NCBI GenBank assembly: GCA_947631435.1
Contig: CANRLM010000016.1
Coordinates: 1-39,652 of the forward strand
Direction: 5' to 3'
Length of the DNA: 39,652 nt
Source of the DNA: an uncultured Akkermansia sp.
GTDB lineage: Bacteria; Verrucomicrobiota; Verrucomicrobiia; Verrucomicrobiales; Akkermansiaceae
How positions within the stretch are numbered: position 1 is the stretch's first letter; every line of letters begins with the position of its first letter. A program made the translations under genes and the position numbers. This document shows positions 24,915 to 33,751 of this stretch, piece after piece. The notes beneath the pieces were generated by a model. That model ran no database searches, had not been told where the DNA came from, and worked only from the letters and a program-made list of their open reading frames with translations.

Positions 24915-25355
24915 ATGAAGGAACACGAGGAAAGAACTCTGATTTTGTTCAAGCCGGATTGTGTGAAGCGCAATTTGTCGGGCGTTGTACTCAATCGCTT
25001 GTTAGCGGAGGGCTTTTTGTTGAAGGGAATCAAGATGATACAGCTTGATGAGGCAGTATTGCGTGAGCATTATGCGCACATTTTAGATCTGGTGATTGAC
25101 GGCGAGCCCCTCTTTCCGAAGCTGTCGGCGTTTATGCAGAGCAGTCCGGTGGTGGCCCTCATTCTGGAGGGACCGGGCGTCGTGACGCGTGTGCGCAACA
25201 TTCTGGGGCCTACCAATTCTCAAAAAGCGGAAAAGGGCACCATCCGTGGCGATTACGGCACGAACAGCATGATGAATATCTGCCATGCTTCTGATACGCC
25301 GGAAAACGCCCTCATCGAGATCAATCGTTTCTTCACCAAGGACGAACAGTTTTAG
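24915..25355 (+). CDS. ndk: Nucleoside diphosphate kinase
   Basis: Ndk transfers the gamma phosphate of ATP to nucleoside diphosphates through a phosphohistidine. The 146-residue product has normal length, starts with RTLILFKPDCVKRN (Lys13) and carries the active-site motif NICHASD with catalytic His124 (usual form N-x-x-H-G/A-S-D). The GPTNSQKAEKGTIRGDYG stretch is also conserved. A small secreted protein follows after 6 bp on the same strand. Confidence 0.96.
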   Translation: MKEHEERTLILFKPDCVKRNLSGVVLNRLLAEGFLLKGIKMIQLDEAVLREHYAHILDLVIDGEPLFPKLSAFMQSSPVVALILEGPGVVTRVRNILGPTNSQKAEKGTIRGDYGTNSMMNICHASDTPENALIEINRFFTKDEQF

Positions 25356-25361
25356 AATTCC

Positions 25362-25760
25362 ATGAGTTTTCCGGTCCTCCGTCAATTTGTTGTGAGCGTG
25401 TTATGTCTTGTGGGGGGGCTGAGTGTTGCGCCCCTGCAAGCAGCGCCGTCCGGCGGCGGCACAACCGATGATTTCACGCGTGAGTTTGCTGCGCTGGAGG
25501 AAGCGGCCGCTCTGCTTGAAGAGGTGAAGGATGAGGGAGGAGCGAAGGCCGCGGCTGCTAAGCTTCGCGCGACCTTTTCCAAACTTCCCGCCCCCGTGAA
25601 GGGCAGCGAGGCGGAGCTCATGCAGTGGGCGCGTCTTCAGAACCGCGTCAGTACCGAGATGTGGCGTCTCAAAAAGGAGCCTTTCTGGGAGACCCAGGGG
25701 CTGCAGGAAATCTGGACGCTTATTTCCGATCCCTTTTCTCGTCCGGGCTCCATCAAATAG
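25362..25760 (+). CDS. Small secreted protein, unknown function
   Basis: The 132-residue product has a signal peptide (VVSVLCLVGGLSVAPLQA, cleavage near residue 27). The mature part is helical and acidic (FTREFAALEEAAALLEEV, AKLRATFSKLP), ending with a Trp-rich segment. It begins 6 bp after ndk and is probably co-transcribed. No family recognised. Confidence 0.6.
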   Translation: MSFPVLRQFVVSVLCLVGGLSVAPLQAAPSGGGTTDDFTREFAALEEAAALLEEVKDEGGAKAAAAKLRATFSKLPAPVKGSEAELMQWARLQNRVSTEMWRLKKEPFWETQGLQEIWTLISDPFSRPGSIK

Positions 25761-25955
25761 CGTGGGAGGGACGATGGGTGGCACGCAGTATTTCCCGGCC
25801 TACCCCGTGGGGAACTCCGGCGTCCGGAGCAGGGGAAAAACTACCCGGTGCGGAGGCTTTGGGAGTGGGGCAGAGCTTCCGGGTTGGGATATAACGGCAT
25901 TTCATCCGGGCGTTGCCATCCACGCGCGTAGTGGCGACGAAAGATGAACCAGGTC

Positions 25956-26447
25956 TTACCCGACACCATGCGTGCGGGGTGTGTTCGCTTTTTTCCTGAA
26001 GAGAAAACAGCGCTGAAGGAGGTAATCCACTGAAAAAGAGCCGGCTCCGGTGCAGAGGAGGGTGGCGAAACAAATGAGGTAGAGAGAGGGTAATTCATTG
26101 ACCGACCAGGAGCTGGCTTGCCCGTAGACGAAGAGAGCAACCCAAAAATTGATCACCAATACCAGGGCGGCTATTCGCGTGAGGGCTCCAAAGAGAATCG
26201 CCAGGGCACAGAAAAATTCAGCTAATACACACAGACCGAGCGAGACAGCGGCTCCCCATCCGAGAGGATCCATCCATTCGCTGCCACGAGAGGCCAGGAG
26301 CAGCTGCAACTTTGGCCAGCCGTGGGTGAGCATCATGAGAGCCACACCCGCGCGCAGGATAAGAATCCCCGTACTCCACCACCCTGTTGCAGCACGGGAG
26401 CAACCCGCCCTGCAGACACTCTCAAATCTATCTTCGGTAGTGCGCAT
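25956..26447 (-). CDS. DoxX-family membrane protein
   Basis: The 163-residue product has four hydrophobic segments (about 27-43, 63-87, 91-108, 119-140). The first contains LRAGVALMMLTHGWPKL, a hallmark of DoxX proteins (R-x-x-x-G-x-x-x-x-x-HG-x-x-K). A W-x-D-P-L-G loop and a GALTRIAALVLVINFWVALF segment also fit. DoxX/DoxD-like proteins are linked with quinone-dependent oxidation in some species, but most members are uncharacterised. It lies 76 bp after lptB on the same strand. Confidence 0.75.
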   Translation of the reverse strand: MRTTEDRFESVCRAGCSRAATGWWSTGILILRAGVALMMLTHGWPKLQLLLASRGSEWMDPLGWGAAVSLGLCVLAEFFCALAILFGALTRIAALVLVINFWVALFVYGQASSWSVNELPSLYLICFATLLCTGAGSFSVDYLLQRCFLFRKKANTPRTHGVG

Positions 26448-26523
26448 ACCGCATCAGATGCTTTCTGTCTGCGGAGCATGGAATAATAAATAGAAATAGC
26501 TTCTTCGTAAGATTCTTTCGACG

Positions 26524-27291
26524 TCACATTTTAAAATGTTCGCCGAGGTAAATTTTTCGGGTTTTGGGATCATTGGCGATCTCATTCGCATCACCGTGTT
26601 TGATGACGCGCCCTTCAAAGAGGATATATGCGCGATCGACGATGCCGAGAGTTTCGCGCACGTTGTGATCTGTAATCAGAATCGAGAGACCGTCCGTTTC
26701 GCGCAACGAGGCTACGATGTGCTGGATATCCTGGACGGCAATCGGATCCACCCCGGCAAATGGTTCATCGAGCATCAGGAGCTTCGGATTGGACGCCAGG
26801 GCGCGAGCAATGGTGAGACGCCTTTTTTCCCCGCCGGAAAGCTGCAGGGCCTGGCTCTTGAGCAAACGGGTGATATTAAAACGCTCCATCAGTTCCTCTG
26901 CTTTGGCTTTCTGCTCCTTGCGCGAAAGATCAGCACGAGTTTCCAGAATAGCCATCAGATTTTCCCATACCGTGAGTTTACGAAAAATCGACTCCTCTTG
27001 CGGCAGGTAACCCATCCCACGCCGCGCTCGCAGATGCATCGGCAACCCGGATACGTTTTCTCCGCAGAAAAGCACCGTCCCCTCATCCGGCCGTACCAGT
27101 CCCGCCACCATGTAGAACGACGTCGTCTTTCCGGCGCCATTTGGTCCCAACAATCCTACAATTTCTCCGGAATGTACTTCAAAGGAAACATGATCCACCA
27201 CGCAACGTTCGCGGTACGTTTTGCACAGATTCTGCGCATGCAGCAGGGGAGATGCTTCCGGGGAAGAAGTTGATGTAGACTGCAAATTCAT
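26524..27291 (-). CDS. lptB: LPS export ABC transporter ATP-binding protein LptB
   Basis: LptB powers extraction of LPS from the inner membrane together with LptFG. The 255-residue product has Walker A GPNGAGKT (49-56), Q-loop GYLPQEESIFRKLTV, the signature LSGGEKRR (151-158), Walker B LLMLDEPF (Asp175, Glu176) and His209. The phrases PMHLRARRGMGYLPQE and DEPFAGVDPIAV are specific to LptB among ABC proteins. It overlaps the end of the lptA-like gene by 4 bp (ATGA), so translation is probably coupled. LptFG genes are not in the window. Confidence 0.95.
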   Translation of the reverse strand: MNLQSTSTSSPEASPLLHAQNLCKTYRERCVVDHVSFEVHSGEIVGLLGPNGAGKTTSFYMVAGLVRPDEGTVLFCGENVSGLPMHLRARRGMGYLPQEESIFRKLTVWENLMAILETRADLSRKEQKAKAEELMERFNITRLLKSQALQLSGGEKRRLTIARALASNPKLLMLDEPFAGVDPIAVQDIQHIVASLRETDGLSILITDHNVRETLGIVDRAYILFEGRVIKHGDANEIANDPKTRKIYLGEHFKM

Positions 27292-29648
27292 TGTTTTTTC
27301 TTCTGTTTGACTTGCTCGTGGAGGCGCACGGAATGAGTCGTTTGTCGGGAACCGAAAATGCGCATATTGTTTTTCGGGTCGATCGTAATGCGTGCTCCGG
27401 CGCCGGCGGCGGAGTGGATATTGTACTTATCCTGCAAGAGCACCGTGTTGCCGGTGAGGATGATATTCCCGGTGTTCGGGTCGAGCACCAGGCGGTCACC
27501 ATCCGCCCGGACAAGACGTCCGGAAGGATCTTTGCCGACGAGTCGAATTTTATTGGTGACCAAAGCAGAGCGAATGCTACTGCGGTCGGCTCCCGGTTTG
27601 GCGTCCGGGTTAATTTCCACGATGATATCTCCTTCGCATTGCATACTGGCCTGGGTAGTGCGGAGAGTGCCGCCCTCGTGGGTTTTTACTGTATGCACTC
27701 CGGTAAAGTTGTATGCCAGATGCGGGTAGTGAGCAGGTATCTTATTTCGTTCGGAATTTTCGCCGGCAATCAGCTCTGCATACAGGGGCCCGCGCGAAGT
27801 CATAATTCCATCCGGAGTTTCTATACTCGCCGCGCGCCCCATGAGCAATACACCTTTTTCGCGCAGCAGCCGCAATTCATCCGCACAGGTGGCACGCGAT
27901 CTGCCCTTCTCGGAGGGAAGAGAGGTCGCCACATATTCGCCTTTTGCCAGCAAATCACCATTCGGAAGGACTTGAAGATGAGAAATTTTTCCGCTCGGAC
28001 TACGCGCTGCCAGAGCATAATCCCCATAACGTGCATCCACCGGTCTTCCTTGCTCCGTGCGGAACAGAGCTGTGCCAATCTGGAGGTTCAGCAAGGCATA
28101 ATCCGCGCGAATATCGCAGACCGGCGAGGCAGGGGAAGCGTCGCTGTGCATCATTACATCTCCCTTTGCCTCCACATCGCGAACGCCATCTGTATGCGCG
28201 ATTGCCAGGTTCGGTCCGCCCTTTGCACGCGGCTCCTCCTCAGTCGTTGCCGGCAAAAGGACTACGCGACACTCCCCTGTGCAGCGGAAAAACGCTGCCT
28301 CATCTCGTGCATTCAATCCCTTCGGAAGAAAGATTGTCCGTGTGGCGGCAGTGTAGGTTACCGGACCTTTCGTGTGGTATAAACCGACAAGCAGGTGCTG
28401 CGGCGTTTCGCCGGGGATGGGACGCCGGTAGGAACCGTTGATGTTGCTGCCATGTATTTCAATATCTCCGTTGCCTTTCAAATGAATTTTCTCATTAGTA
28501 GTCAGCGTGTTTTCACCAAAAGAAATGGTGGGGTTATTTCCGGAGGCGTTACAGTCTCCGGAGGCAACGCTGTAGTGGAGGATTTCTCCCGTTATGCGCG
28601 AGGCAGGCTGTCCCTGTCTGGAAGGAATGGCGAGAGAGACCTTTCCCTCGGCCACAATGTAGTCCACCTCCTTGAGTTGCATATCTTCGAACTGCGAGAA
28701 GGGTTTTTTCTCCCGGTGCGATGGATCAGCTGCCGGTGGGACAGCTTTCTGACCGGCGGAGAAAAATATGCTCAGCGAGCGCGTGCAGTGCAACGTCCCC
28801 TGCGGAGAGGTTACCACCACATCCCCGGAAAAAAGCAACTCGCGTGCTTTAGCTCGATAGAAGGCAAATTTCCCGTTGCAGTGCAATTTCCAACGTTGCC
28901 CTGAGTCGTCCTTCCACTCTGCGTTCAATTCTCCGCCGAGTAGCAGCACATTTCCCTGTTCGTCTGCGTATGCCCACGCACTCTTCCCTTGTTCTTTCTG
29001 TCGGTGCAGCAGAATTTGACTCTCTCCCCGGGAGAACATCAGCGAGGGATCCCCGTTGCTGCGTCCTTCCAGCACAAGGCGTCCGTTCCGCAAATCGACG
29101 GCGGCATTCACCGTGACGATGCTGAGTGGCAGAGAAACTTCGGGTGCGGGTTTCGTGGTGGTCTGCCCGGGTTTGGCTGCCGGTGGCCTGGAAGGAGCGG
29201 CCGGTTTTTGCCCCTGTTGCTGTTTTTGAGTCGGTTGTGGTTTTTGAGTTGGTTGCTGTTTTTGTCGCGTGCCGCGCGCTTCGTCTCCCGCCTTCTGTTT
29301 GTCGTCGGCCGGGAAAAGCAGGAAAAGCCGGTTTGCCGCGCGCAAGTGCAGTTGTGCATTGCGCAGGCGCACGTTGCCGACATAGGTGAGCGTCGAAGCG
29401 TTGTTGTCAAAAAAAAGTCCGCCATCTGCCGCCGCCGCACTCTCGCCGGGGCGTGTTGGCGGCAGAGGGACGGTGGGGTCGAAGCGCACGCGAGGGATCG
29501 GCTTGAAAGACATCGCCTCGCGCTGGGTTCGCTCCGCCTGCGCCACAAGATCCTGCAGCCGCGCCGCGCATGCCGTTGCCTCATCGGAGGGAAGAGCTGT
29601 TGCAAGTGCAGTGGTGCACAGTAAGGAGATGGCCAGGAGAGGAATCAT
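27288..29648 (-). CDS. LptA/OstA-like LPS transport protein (large)
   Basis: The 786-residue protein has a signal peptide ending near residue 18 and many OstA-type beta segments (NNASTLTYVGNVRLRNAQLHLRA, GDVVVTSPQGTLHCTRSL, NTGNIILTGNTVLLQDKYNIHSAAG). E. coli LptA is 185 residues; this one is about four times larger, with several OstA-like modules and a Gln/Pro/Lys-rich linker (about 126-170). The last module (about 695-770) is closest to canonical LptA. LptA bridges inner and outer membranes for LPS. It is joined by 4-bp overlaps to the upstream small gene and to lptB, as in the lptCAB order. Confidence 0.8.
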   Translation of the reverse strand: MIPLLAISLLCTTALATALPSDEATACAARLQDLVAQAERTQREAMSFKPIPRVRFDPTVPLPPTRPGESAAAADGGLFFDNNASTLTYVGNVRLRNAQLHLRAANRLFLLFPADDKQKAGDEARGTRQKQQPTQKPQPTQKQQQGQKPAAPSRPPAAKPGQTTTKPAPEVSLPLSIVTVNAAVDLRNGRLVLEGRSNGDPSLMFSRGESQILLHRQKEQGKSAWAYADEQGNVLLLGGELNAEWKDDSGQRWKLHCNGKFAFYRAKARELLFSGDVVVTSPQGTLHCTRSLSIFFSAGQKAVPPAADPSHREKKPFSQFEDMQLKEVDYIVAEGKVSLAIPSRQGQPASRITGEILHYSVASGDCNASGNNPTISFGENTLTTNEKIHLKGNGDIEIHGSNINGSYRRPIPGETPQHLLVGLYHTKGPVTYTAATRTIFLPKGLNARDEAAFFRCTGECRVVLLPATTEEEPRAKGGPNLAIAHTDGVRDVEAKGDVMMHSDASPASPVCDIRADYALLNLQIGTALFRTEQGRPVDARYGDYALAARSPSGKISHLQVLPNGDLLAKGEYVATSLPSEKGRSRATCADELRLLREKGVLLMGRAASIETPDGIMTSRGPLYAELIAGENSERNKIPAHYPHLAYNFTGVHTVKTHEGGTLRTTQASMQCEGDIIVEINPDAKPGADRSSIRSALVTNKIRLVGKDPSGRLVRADGDRLVLDPNTGNIILTGNTVLLQDKYNIHSAAGAGARITIDPKNNMRIFGSRQTTHSVRLHEQVKQKKKQ

Positions 29649-30124
29649 GAACCGGGACGTCGGGACTCGGGTGAGAAGAACGATGTGGTTACAGGACCAA
29701 TCAGCAGACCACAGCCTTTGGCGTTATTGAAGATCACCCCCTCCCCGCGGGCAGAGTAGCGGGGGTGTATCAGCAGAGCTGGTGGGTCAAGCGATCGCAT
29801 CAGTTTCCTGGTGAAATCATAATACGCGAGAGGGAGTTGTACGCAAGTCGTCTCGCCGGTCTCTGACGTGAGATAGGAACGAATCTGGGTGAGCCGCGCT
29901 GAGGTGCGACTAAGCACTTCCAGTTTCTCTGCCATCAGCAGGGTTGAGACCCGATGCCCTTCGTAGCGCGGCAGGGATATCCCCTCTACCACACTGCCGG
30001 GTGGCAAAAACTGCAACGCCGGAAAATCTCCCTTCCCGACCGCTTCTTTTTCCACAGCCCACCCCGGCAGCTGAGCGCACGCCAGCGCCACAAGCCCTGC
30101 ACAGAAAAGGCGAAAAACAGACAT
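29645..30124 (-). CDS. Periplasmic protein, LptC-like by position
   Basis: The 159-residue protein has a signal peptide or N-terminal anchor (MSVFRLFCAGLVALACAQLPGWA). The mature part (SVVEGISLPRYEGHRVSTLLMAEKLEVLSR) has the flavour of the short OstA/LptC strands that carry LPS, but no diagnostic LptC motif. It overlaps the lptA-like gene by 4 bp and follows kdsA after 23 bp. In E. coli lptC occupies this place, so the name is an inference from order. Confidence 0.6.
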   Translation of the reverse strand: MSVFRLFCAGLVALACAQLPGWAVEKEAVGKGDFPALQFLPPGSVVEGISLPRYEGHRVSTLLMAEKLEVLSRTSARLTQIRSYLTSETGETTCVQLPLAYYDFTRKLMRSLDPPALLIHPRYSARGEGVIFNNAKGCGLLIGPVTTSFFSPESRRPGS

Positions 30125-30147
30125 GAAAGAACGGAGGAGGAAAAATT

Positions 30148-30969
30148 TCAGGCTTGAACCTGTTCCCAGGCAGTACGAACAATCTGTAAATTGTGCAGAA
30201 CACGCTCCAGATCATTGAGGCGGATCTGGTTCGGTCCATCACTCAGGGCGTGGTCCGGGTCGCGGTGTACTTCCATGAACACGCCATCCACTCCCACCGC
30301 CATGGCAGCACGAGCCAATACGGGCGCCATGTCCCGGTCACCGCCGGTTGCACCGCCCAGCCCGCCCGGATGCTGGATGGAGTGTGTGGCGTCGAAAACG
30401 ATGGGGCAGCCGAACTTCTTCATCCACTCCAATCCCCGCATGTCGACGACTAAGTTGTTGTAACCGAAACTTGTGCCGCGTTCGCAGAGCATAAAGTGTT
30501 CGCACCCGAATGCGAGCATCTTCTCGCATATGTTCTTGCAATCCCACGGTGCGAGGAACTGACCCTTTTTCACGTTGACCGGTCTCCCTGTTTTTGCACA
30601 GGCTTCAAGAAGATCACTCTGGCGACTCAAAAATGCCGGCACTTGCAGCAGATCCACGAACTGAGCCGCGTATTCCGCTTGTTCCTCGGTGTGGACATCC
30701 GTCACTACCGGTATATCCAGTTCCCTGCCGATATCCGCGAGAATGCGACAGCCTTCCTGCATGCCGGGACCTCGGAAACTGTTGACACTGGTACGATTGG
30801 CTTTGTCGTAAGATGCTTTGAAGATAAGCTGGACGCCGAGGCGGGTGCATATTTCCTTGATGTCTTGCGCCATTTTGTGCGCAAACTCTTCCTTCTCAAG
30901 CGAGCAAGGCCCCAGGATGTAAAAGGGCTTCTCGCCGCCTATTTCTACGTTACGGATAAAAAATGACAT
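30148..30969 (-). CDS. kdsA: 3-deoxy-8-phosphooctulonate synthase (KDO-8-P synthase)
   Basis: KdsA condenses phosphoenolpyruvate with arabinose-5-phosphate to make KDO-8-phosphate for LPS. The 273-residue product starts at ATG 30969. The frame is open upstream, but that part contains the promoter. Recognisable motifs are YILGPCSLE, FKASYDKANRTSVNSFRGPG, DVHTEEQAE, KKGQFLAPWD and FDATHSIQHPGGLGGATGGDR. It heads the LPS-transport operon kdsA, lptC-like, lptA-like, lptB, so KDO synthesis and LPS export are co-expressed. Confidence 0.97.
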   Translation of the reverse strand: MSFFIRNVEIGGEKPFYILGPCSLEKEEFAHKMAQDIKEICTRLGVQLIFKASYDKANRTSVNSFRGPGMQEGCRILADIGRELDIPVVTDVHTEEQAEYAAQFVDLLQVPAFLSRQSDLLEACAKTGRPVNVKKGQFLAPWDCKNICEKMLAFGCEHFMLCERGTSFGYNNLVVDMRGLEWMKKFGCPIVFDATHSIQHPGGLGGATGGDRDMAPVLARAAMAVGVDGVFMEVHRDPDHALSDGPNQIRLNDLERVLHNLQIVRTAWEQVQA

Positions 30970-30994
30970 AAGCTTTTCCGTGGCTTCCGCGGGT

Positions 30995-31023
30995 ATTATG
31001 CCCCAGAATTTTCCGCTAGTCAA
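30995..31023 (-). promoter_or_regulatory. Promoter of the kdsA-lpt operon
   Basis: On the minus strand TTGACT (31023-31018, 5/6), a 17-nt spacer and CATAAT (31000-30995, 5/6). The leader to ATG 30969 is about 19 nt, which decides against the longer frame starting in the -35 box. Confidence 0.7.
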
Positions 31024-31120
31024 TGACGCATTTCGCTGTTTTAACCTGTGCGGGACCCTGCGCCCGCCGGCGTTCCCCCCGTGCTGCCCAGTGCCCTGCG
31101 ACCGTGTCCTTGCACCCGCC

Positions 31121-33538
31121 TCACTCCTTCGCGCCGTGCTCCTGGAGGAGTTTGATGACGCGATCCCCCAGCTTTTGCTCCTTTGCGAGCTGTAGGACGG
31201 TTTTGCCGGCTTTGTTCTTGTGGTTCACGTCAACTCCGGCTTCAACAAAGGCGGGCAGCGCGCCGGCGATCCTCCACTCTTCTTTTGCAGAGGAAACAAA
31301 GTTGGCGAGAAGGGAGTTGCCGTTTTCGTCAGTCTCATTCGGATTTTCGCCTGTTTTGAAAAATGCGCGAAGGACTTCGGTGTTGCAGCTTCCGTCGTCA
31401 CTGTGGTCTTTTTTTGCCCACGCCATCAGATCCGGTTTGTAACCGTGCTTCTTGAGGATTTGGATGATGTCAACGTAATCCTCGCAGAGTCTGGCGGATT
31501 TCCCACCATGACTGCCTTTGAGATCCTCCATGATCCGATCCGTCATGTCCTTGGGGATGCGGGCGCCGAGCTTGAGCAGCGGCTCGATTTTCTCCGGATC
31601 CACGATCTGAAATTCACCGGGGCCGATTCCCTTTTCCTTGAGCAGCTTGACGACCTCCACCGCTCCTTCCTTCATAGCGAGATTCATGGCGGATTCCTCT
31701 TCATCCTTCTCCCCACATTTCACGGTCGGATCCACTCCGGCATCCAGCAACCGTTTGGCAATCTTAGGACCGTAAATGCCGTTGATCATGAGGGAGGTCC
31801 ATCCGGTGGGCGGCCAGTTCTGTTTACTTTTCACCAGCGGGTCGGCGCCGGCATCGAGCAGCATGAGGGCGAGCTTCTCCCGTCCGGCGGGGGATATCTC
31901 CTGCCTCAGTTCCTGAGCGAGGATGTCCTTGGGCACGTCCGCCCCCGCCTTGAGCAACAGCTCCACCATGCTCAGGATGTCCGCCTCGCTTTTCTCACTG
32001 ACGCGGTGAGTGAAATCCTCGTCAAAATGCGCTCTAAGTCCGCCGCAAGCGGCATAGTAAATGACGCCATTCCCCGCAGAATCTTTGGCGTGCACATCGG
32101 CTCCGGCATCCAGCAATCGTTTCACGATCTCGGTGCGATGTGTAGTATTTTCCCTCGTTACGGAGGAATTAGCGGCTGCCATCAGCGGAGTCATGCCGTA
32201 GGGTTCTTTTTGATCGTCTTCTGCCTTTTTGCCCGGCGCGTTGGGGTTGGCTCCGTGGGCAAGGAGTAGTTGCACATCGCTTAGATTAGACTTGTCTGCT
32301 GCTTTGTGAAGGAGCGTTGCATTAACTTGGTATTGCAGCCTTGAGCCGTAGAATGAACTCACCTTCACAGGCAATGTGTTCACATCAACCTTGGCTCCGG
32401 CGTCAATGAGAGCGAAGATAAAGCTCGCGCTTTTGTAGTCATCCCGCCCCATGACATTTTCCAGCGTTTTGTTCGGATCCTGGAGCGTTGCGCCCGCCTT
32501 GAGGAGTGTTCGCAGCATGGCCCCGTCTCCCTTGTTGATGACTTCCTCCATGAGCTTTTCGTTCTTGGCGTCCAGTCCGGCGTCTAGGAGAGCTTGCAAC
32601 GTTTTCGCATCGGAGATGGAGGAAAATATATCCGGATTTTGGAGCAGAGACGGATCCTTTTTCAGGAGCGCAAGCACGGTCTCTTTTTGCTTCAGTCGAA
32701 GCGCGATCTTTATTTGCAGCACGGAATCGACAATGTCCGTCTTCACCCCGAGCGCGCGGAGGAGTTGCAGCGGTTCCGCGTTCACGCTGGAGAGGTCTTC
32801 CGGGAAAGAGAACTTGCGCGCGCCGACGCGGTAAAGCAGAGCCGGTTTCATGGGGTCATCCATATTCATATTCCATTCCTCATTTTTCAGCTTGCTGAGG
32901 TCCTCTGCCTTTGCCCCACGCAGTTCAAAAACCCCATTCACCCCTGAAGAGATTTCACTCGGAAAGTTCATCATTTCATAGGTGTACATATCGTACATAT
33001 CCCGCGCTTCTTGGCGACTCAGCGGCTGTTTTTCCTTCTCGAGCGCGGTTAGAAAATCAACCATGTCCCCGTGAGCCACGCTACCCGCCGTCTTCCCTTT
33101 CTCACTCTTGATAGCGGCATCCGCTCCCTTCGCCACGAGCCAGCAGACGGCGAGACGGTTGTTTTGCGCGGCGGCGTGCATGAGCGCCGTCTGCCCGTGT
33201 TTGTCCGTGGCGTTCACATCCCCGCCCTTTTCAATCGCCTTGAGTTTTTTGAGCAGGGATGCCGCGCGTTTCTCTTCCTTGCTGAGCTTGGCGCCCTTCG
33301 CCTGCTTCCCCGTGCCCGCCGGAAAGAGCAGCTCCACTCCCTGTTGCGGCACAGTTATCGAGACATCCTCCTTCGCTGATGTCACCCCCGTGAAGCAAAT
33401 GACACAAGTGGTGAGCAGATATATAAAACGCTTAAAGTGAGTTAATAACAAACGTGGGGGGGGGTAGCGACGATGTGTGACATAACGAATGTTTGAGTAA
33501 CCGGTAGAGAGTCTATCAGTTCTTACCTTGAAGTACAA
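31121..33538 (-). CDS. Secreted ankyrin-repeat protein
   Basis: The 805-residue protein is exported by a signal sequence (FIYLLTTCVICFTGVTSA, about residues 38-55) that follows an N-terminal extension from a TTG start at 33538; the true start may be internal, such as TTG near 33448. Ankyrin units are clear at about 104-140 (GDVNATDKHGQTALMHAAAQNNRLAVCWLVAKGAD), 405-500 (LLHKAADKSNLSDVQLLLAHGANPN, then TPLMAAAN... and LLDAGADVHAKDSAGNG), 585-640 and at the end (VDVNHKNKAGKTVLQLAKEQ). Further, more degenerate units lie between. Ankyrin arrays bind proteins; in this setting the partner may be periplasmic or external. No enzyme domain is visible. Confidence 0.8.
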   Translation of the reverse strand: MYFKVRTDRLSTGYSNIRYVTHRRYPPPRLLLTHFKRFIYLLTTCVICFTGVTSAKEDVSITVPQQGVELLFPAGTGKQAKGAKLSKEEKRAASLLKKLKAIEKGGDVNATDKHGQTALMHAAAQNNRLAVCWLVAKGADAAIKSEKGKTAGSVAHGDMVDFLTALEKEKQPLSRQEARDMYDMYTYEMMNFPSEISSGVNGVFELRGAKAEDLSKLKNEEWNMNMDDPMKPALLYRVGARKFSFPEDLSSVNAEPLQLLRALGVKTDIVDSVLQIKIALRLKQKETVLALLKKDPSLLQNPDIFSSISDAKTLQALLDAGLDAKNEKLMEEVINKGDGAMLRTLLKAGATLQDPNKTLENVMGRDDYKSASFIFALIDAGAKVDVNTLPVKVSSFYGSRLQYQVNATLLHKAADKSNLSDVQLLLAHGANPNAPGKKAEDDQKEPYGMTPLMAAANSSVTRENTTHRTEIVKRLLDAGADVHAKDSAGNGVIYYAACGGLRAHFDEDFTHRVSEKSEADILSMVELLLKAGADVPKDILAQELRQEISPAGREKLALMLLDAGADPLVKSKQNWPPTGWTSLMINGIYGPKIAKRLLDAGVDPTVKCGEKDEEESAMNLAMKEGAVEVVKLLKEKGIGPGEFQIVDPEKIEPLLKLGARIPKDMTDRIMEDLKGSHGGKSARLCEDYVDIIQILKKHGYKPDLMAWAKKDHSDDGSCNTEVLRAFFKTGENPNETDENGNSLLANFVSSAKEEWRIAGALPAFVEAGVDVNHKNKAGKTVLQLAKEQKLGDRVIKLLQEHGAKE

Positions 33539-33542
33539 GCGA

Positions 33543-33564
33543 ATATTTCCGGCTCATTTCCGGA
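33543..33564 (-). repeat. 11-bp tandem motif upstream of the ankyrin gene
   Basis: On the minus strand TCCGGAAATGA is followed directly by GCCGGAAATAT, two copies one helical turn apart, only a few bases before the TTG start at 33538. A close relative (TCCGAAAGTGA, GCCGAAAATGA) begins at 39652 and runs into the Fic gene start, and a partial copy (GAGCCGGAAATTTT) is at 37177-37190. Confidence 0.4.
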
Positions 33565-33677
33565 CGAATCAATGAGTGTTTGAACGCAAAAACGAGCCGA
33601 TTTGAAACTCATTTCGTCTTTCGTTACTCATGTTACTAGAGAATTTGCTTCCTACAAATTTTGGTACACAGTCATTT

Positions 33678-33738
33678 ACATACGATATGTGCAATTTTTG
33701 TCCCATATATTGACTTTTTGTCCCATCTCTGCTACAAT
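33678..33738 (+). promoter_or_regulatory. Promoter and operator-like repeats of the ATPase-protease operon
   Basis: TTGACT (33710-33715, 5/6), a 17-nt spacer and TACAAT (33733-33738, 5/6) make a strong promoter. Two copies of TTTTTGTCCCAT (33695-33706 and 33715-33726), 20 bp apart, flank and overlap the -35 region. The palindrome ACATA-CGA-TATGT lies at 33678-33690. The ATG at 33752 comes only about 7 nt after the expected transcription start. Confidence 0.7.
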
Positions 33739-33751
33739 ATCCACCGTAAAC

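Noticed and set aside
25761..25955. Possible small genes between the secreted protein and the DoxX gene
   Set aside because: Frames exist on both strands (25753-26073 minus, 25762-25947 plus), but none has a recognisable sequence or ribosome site.
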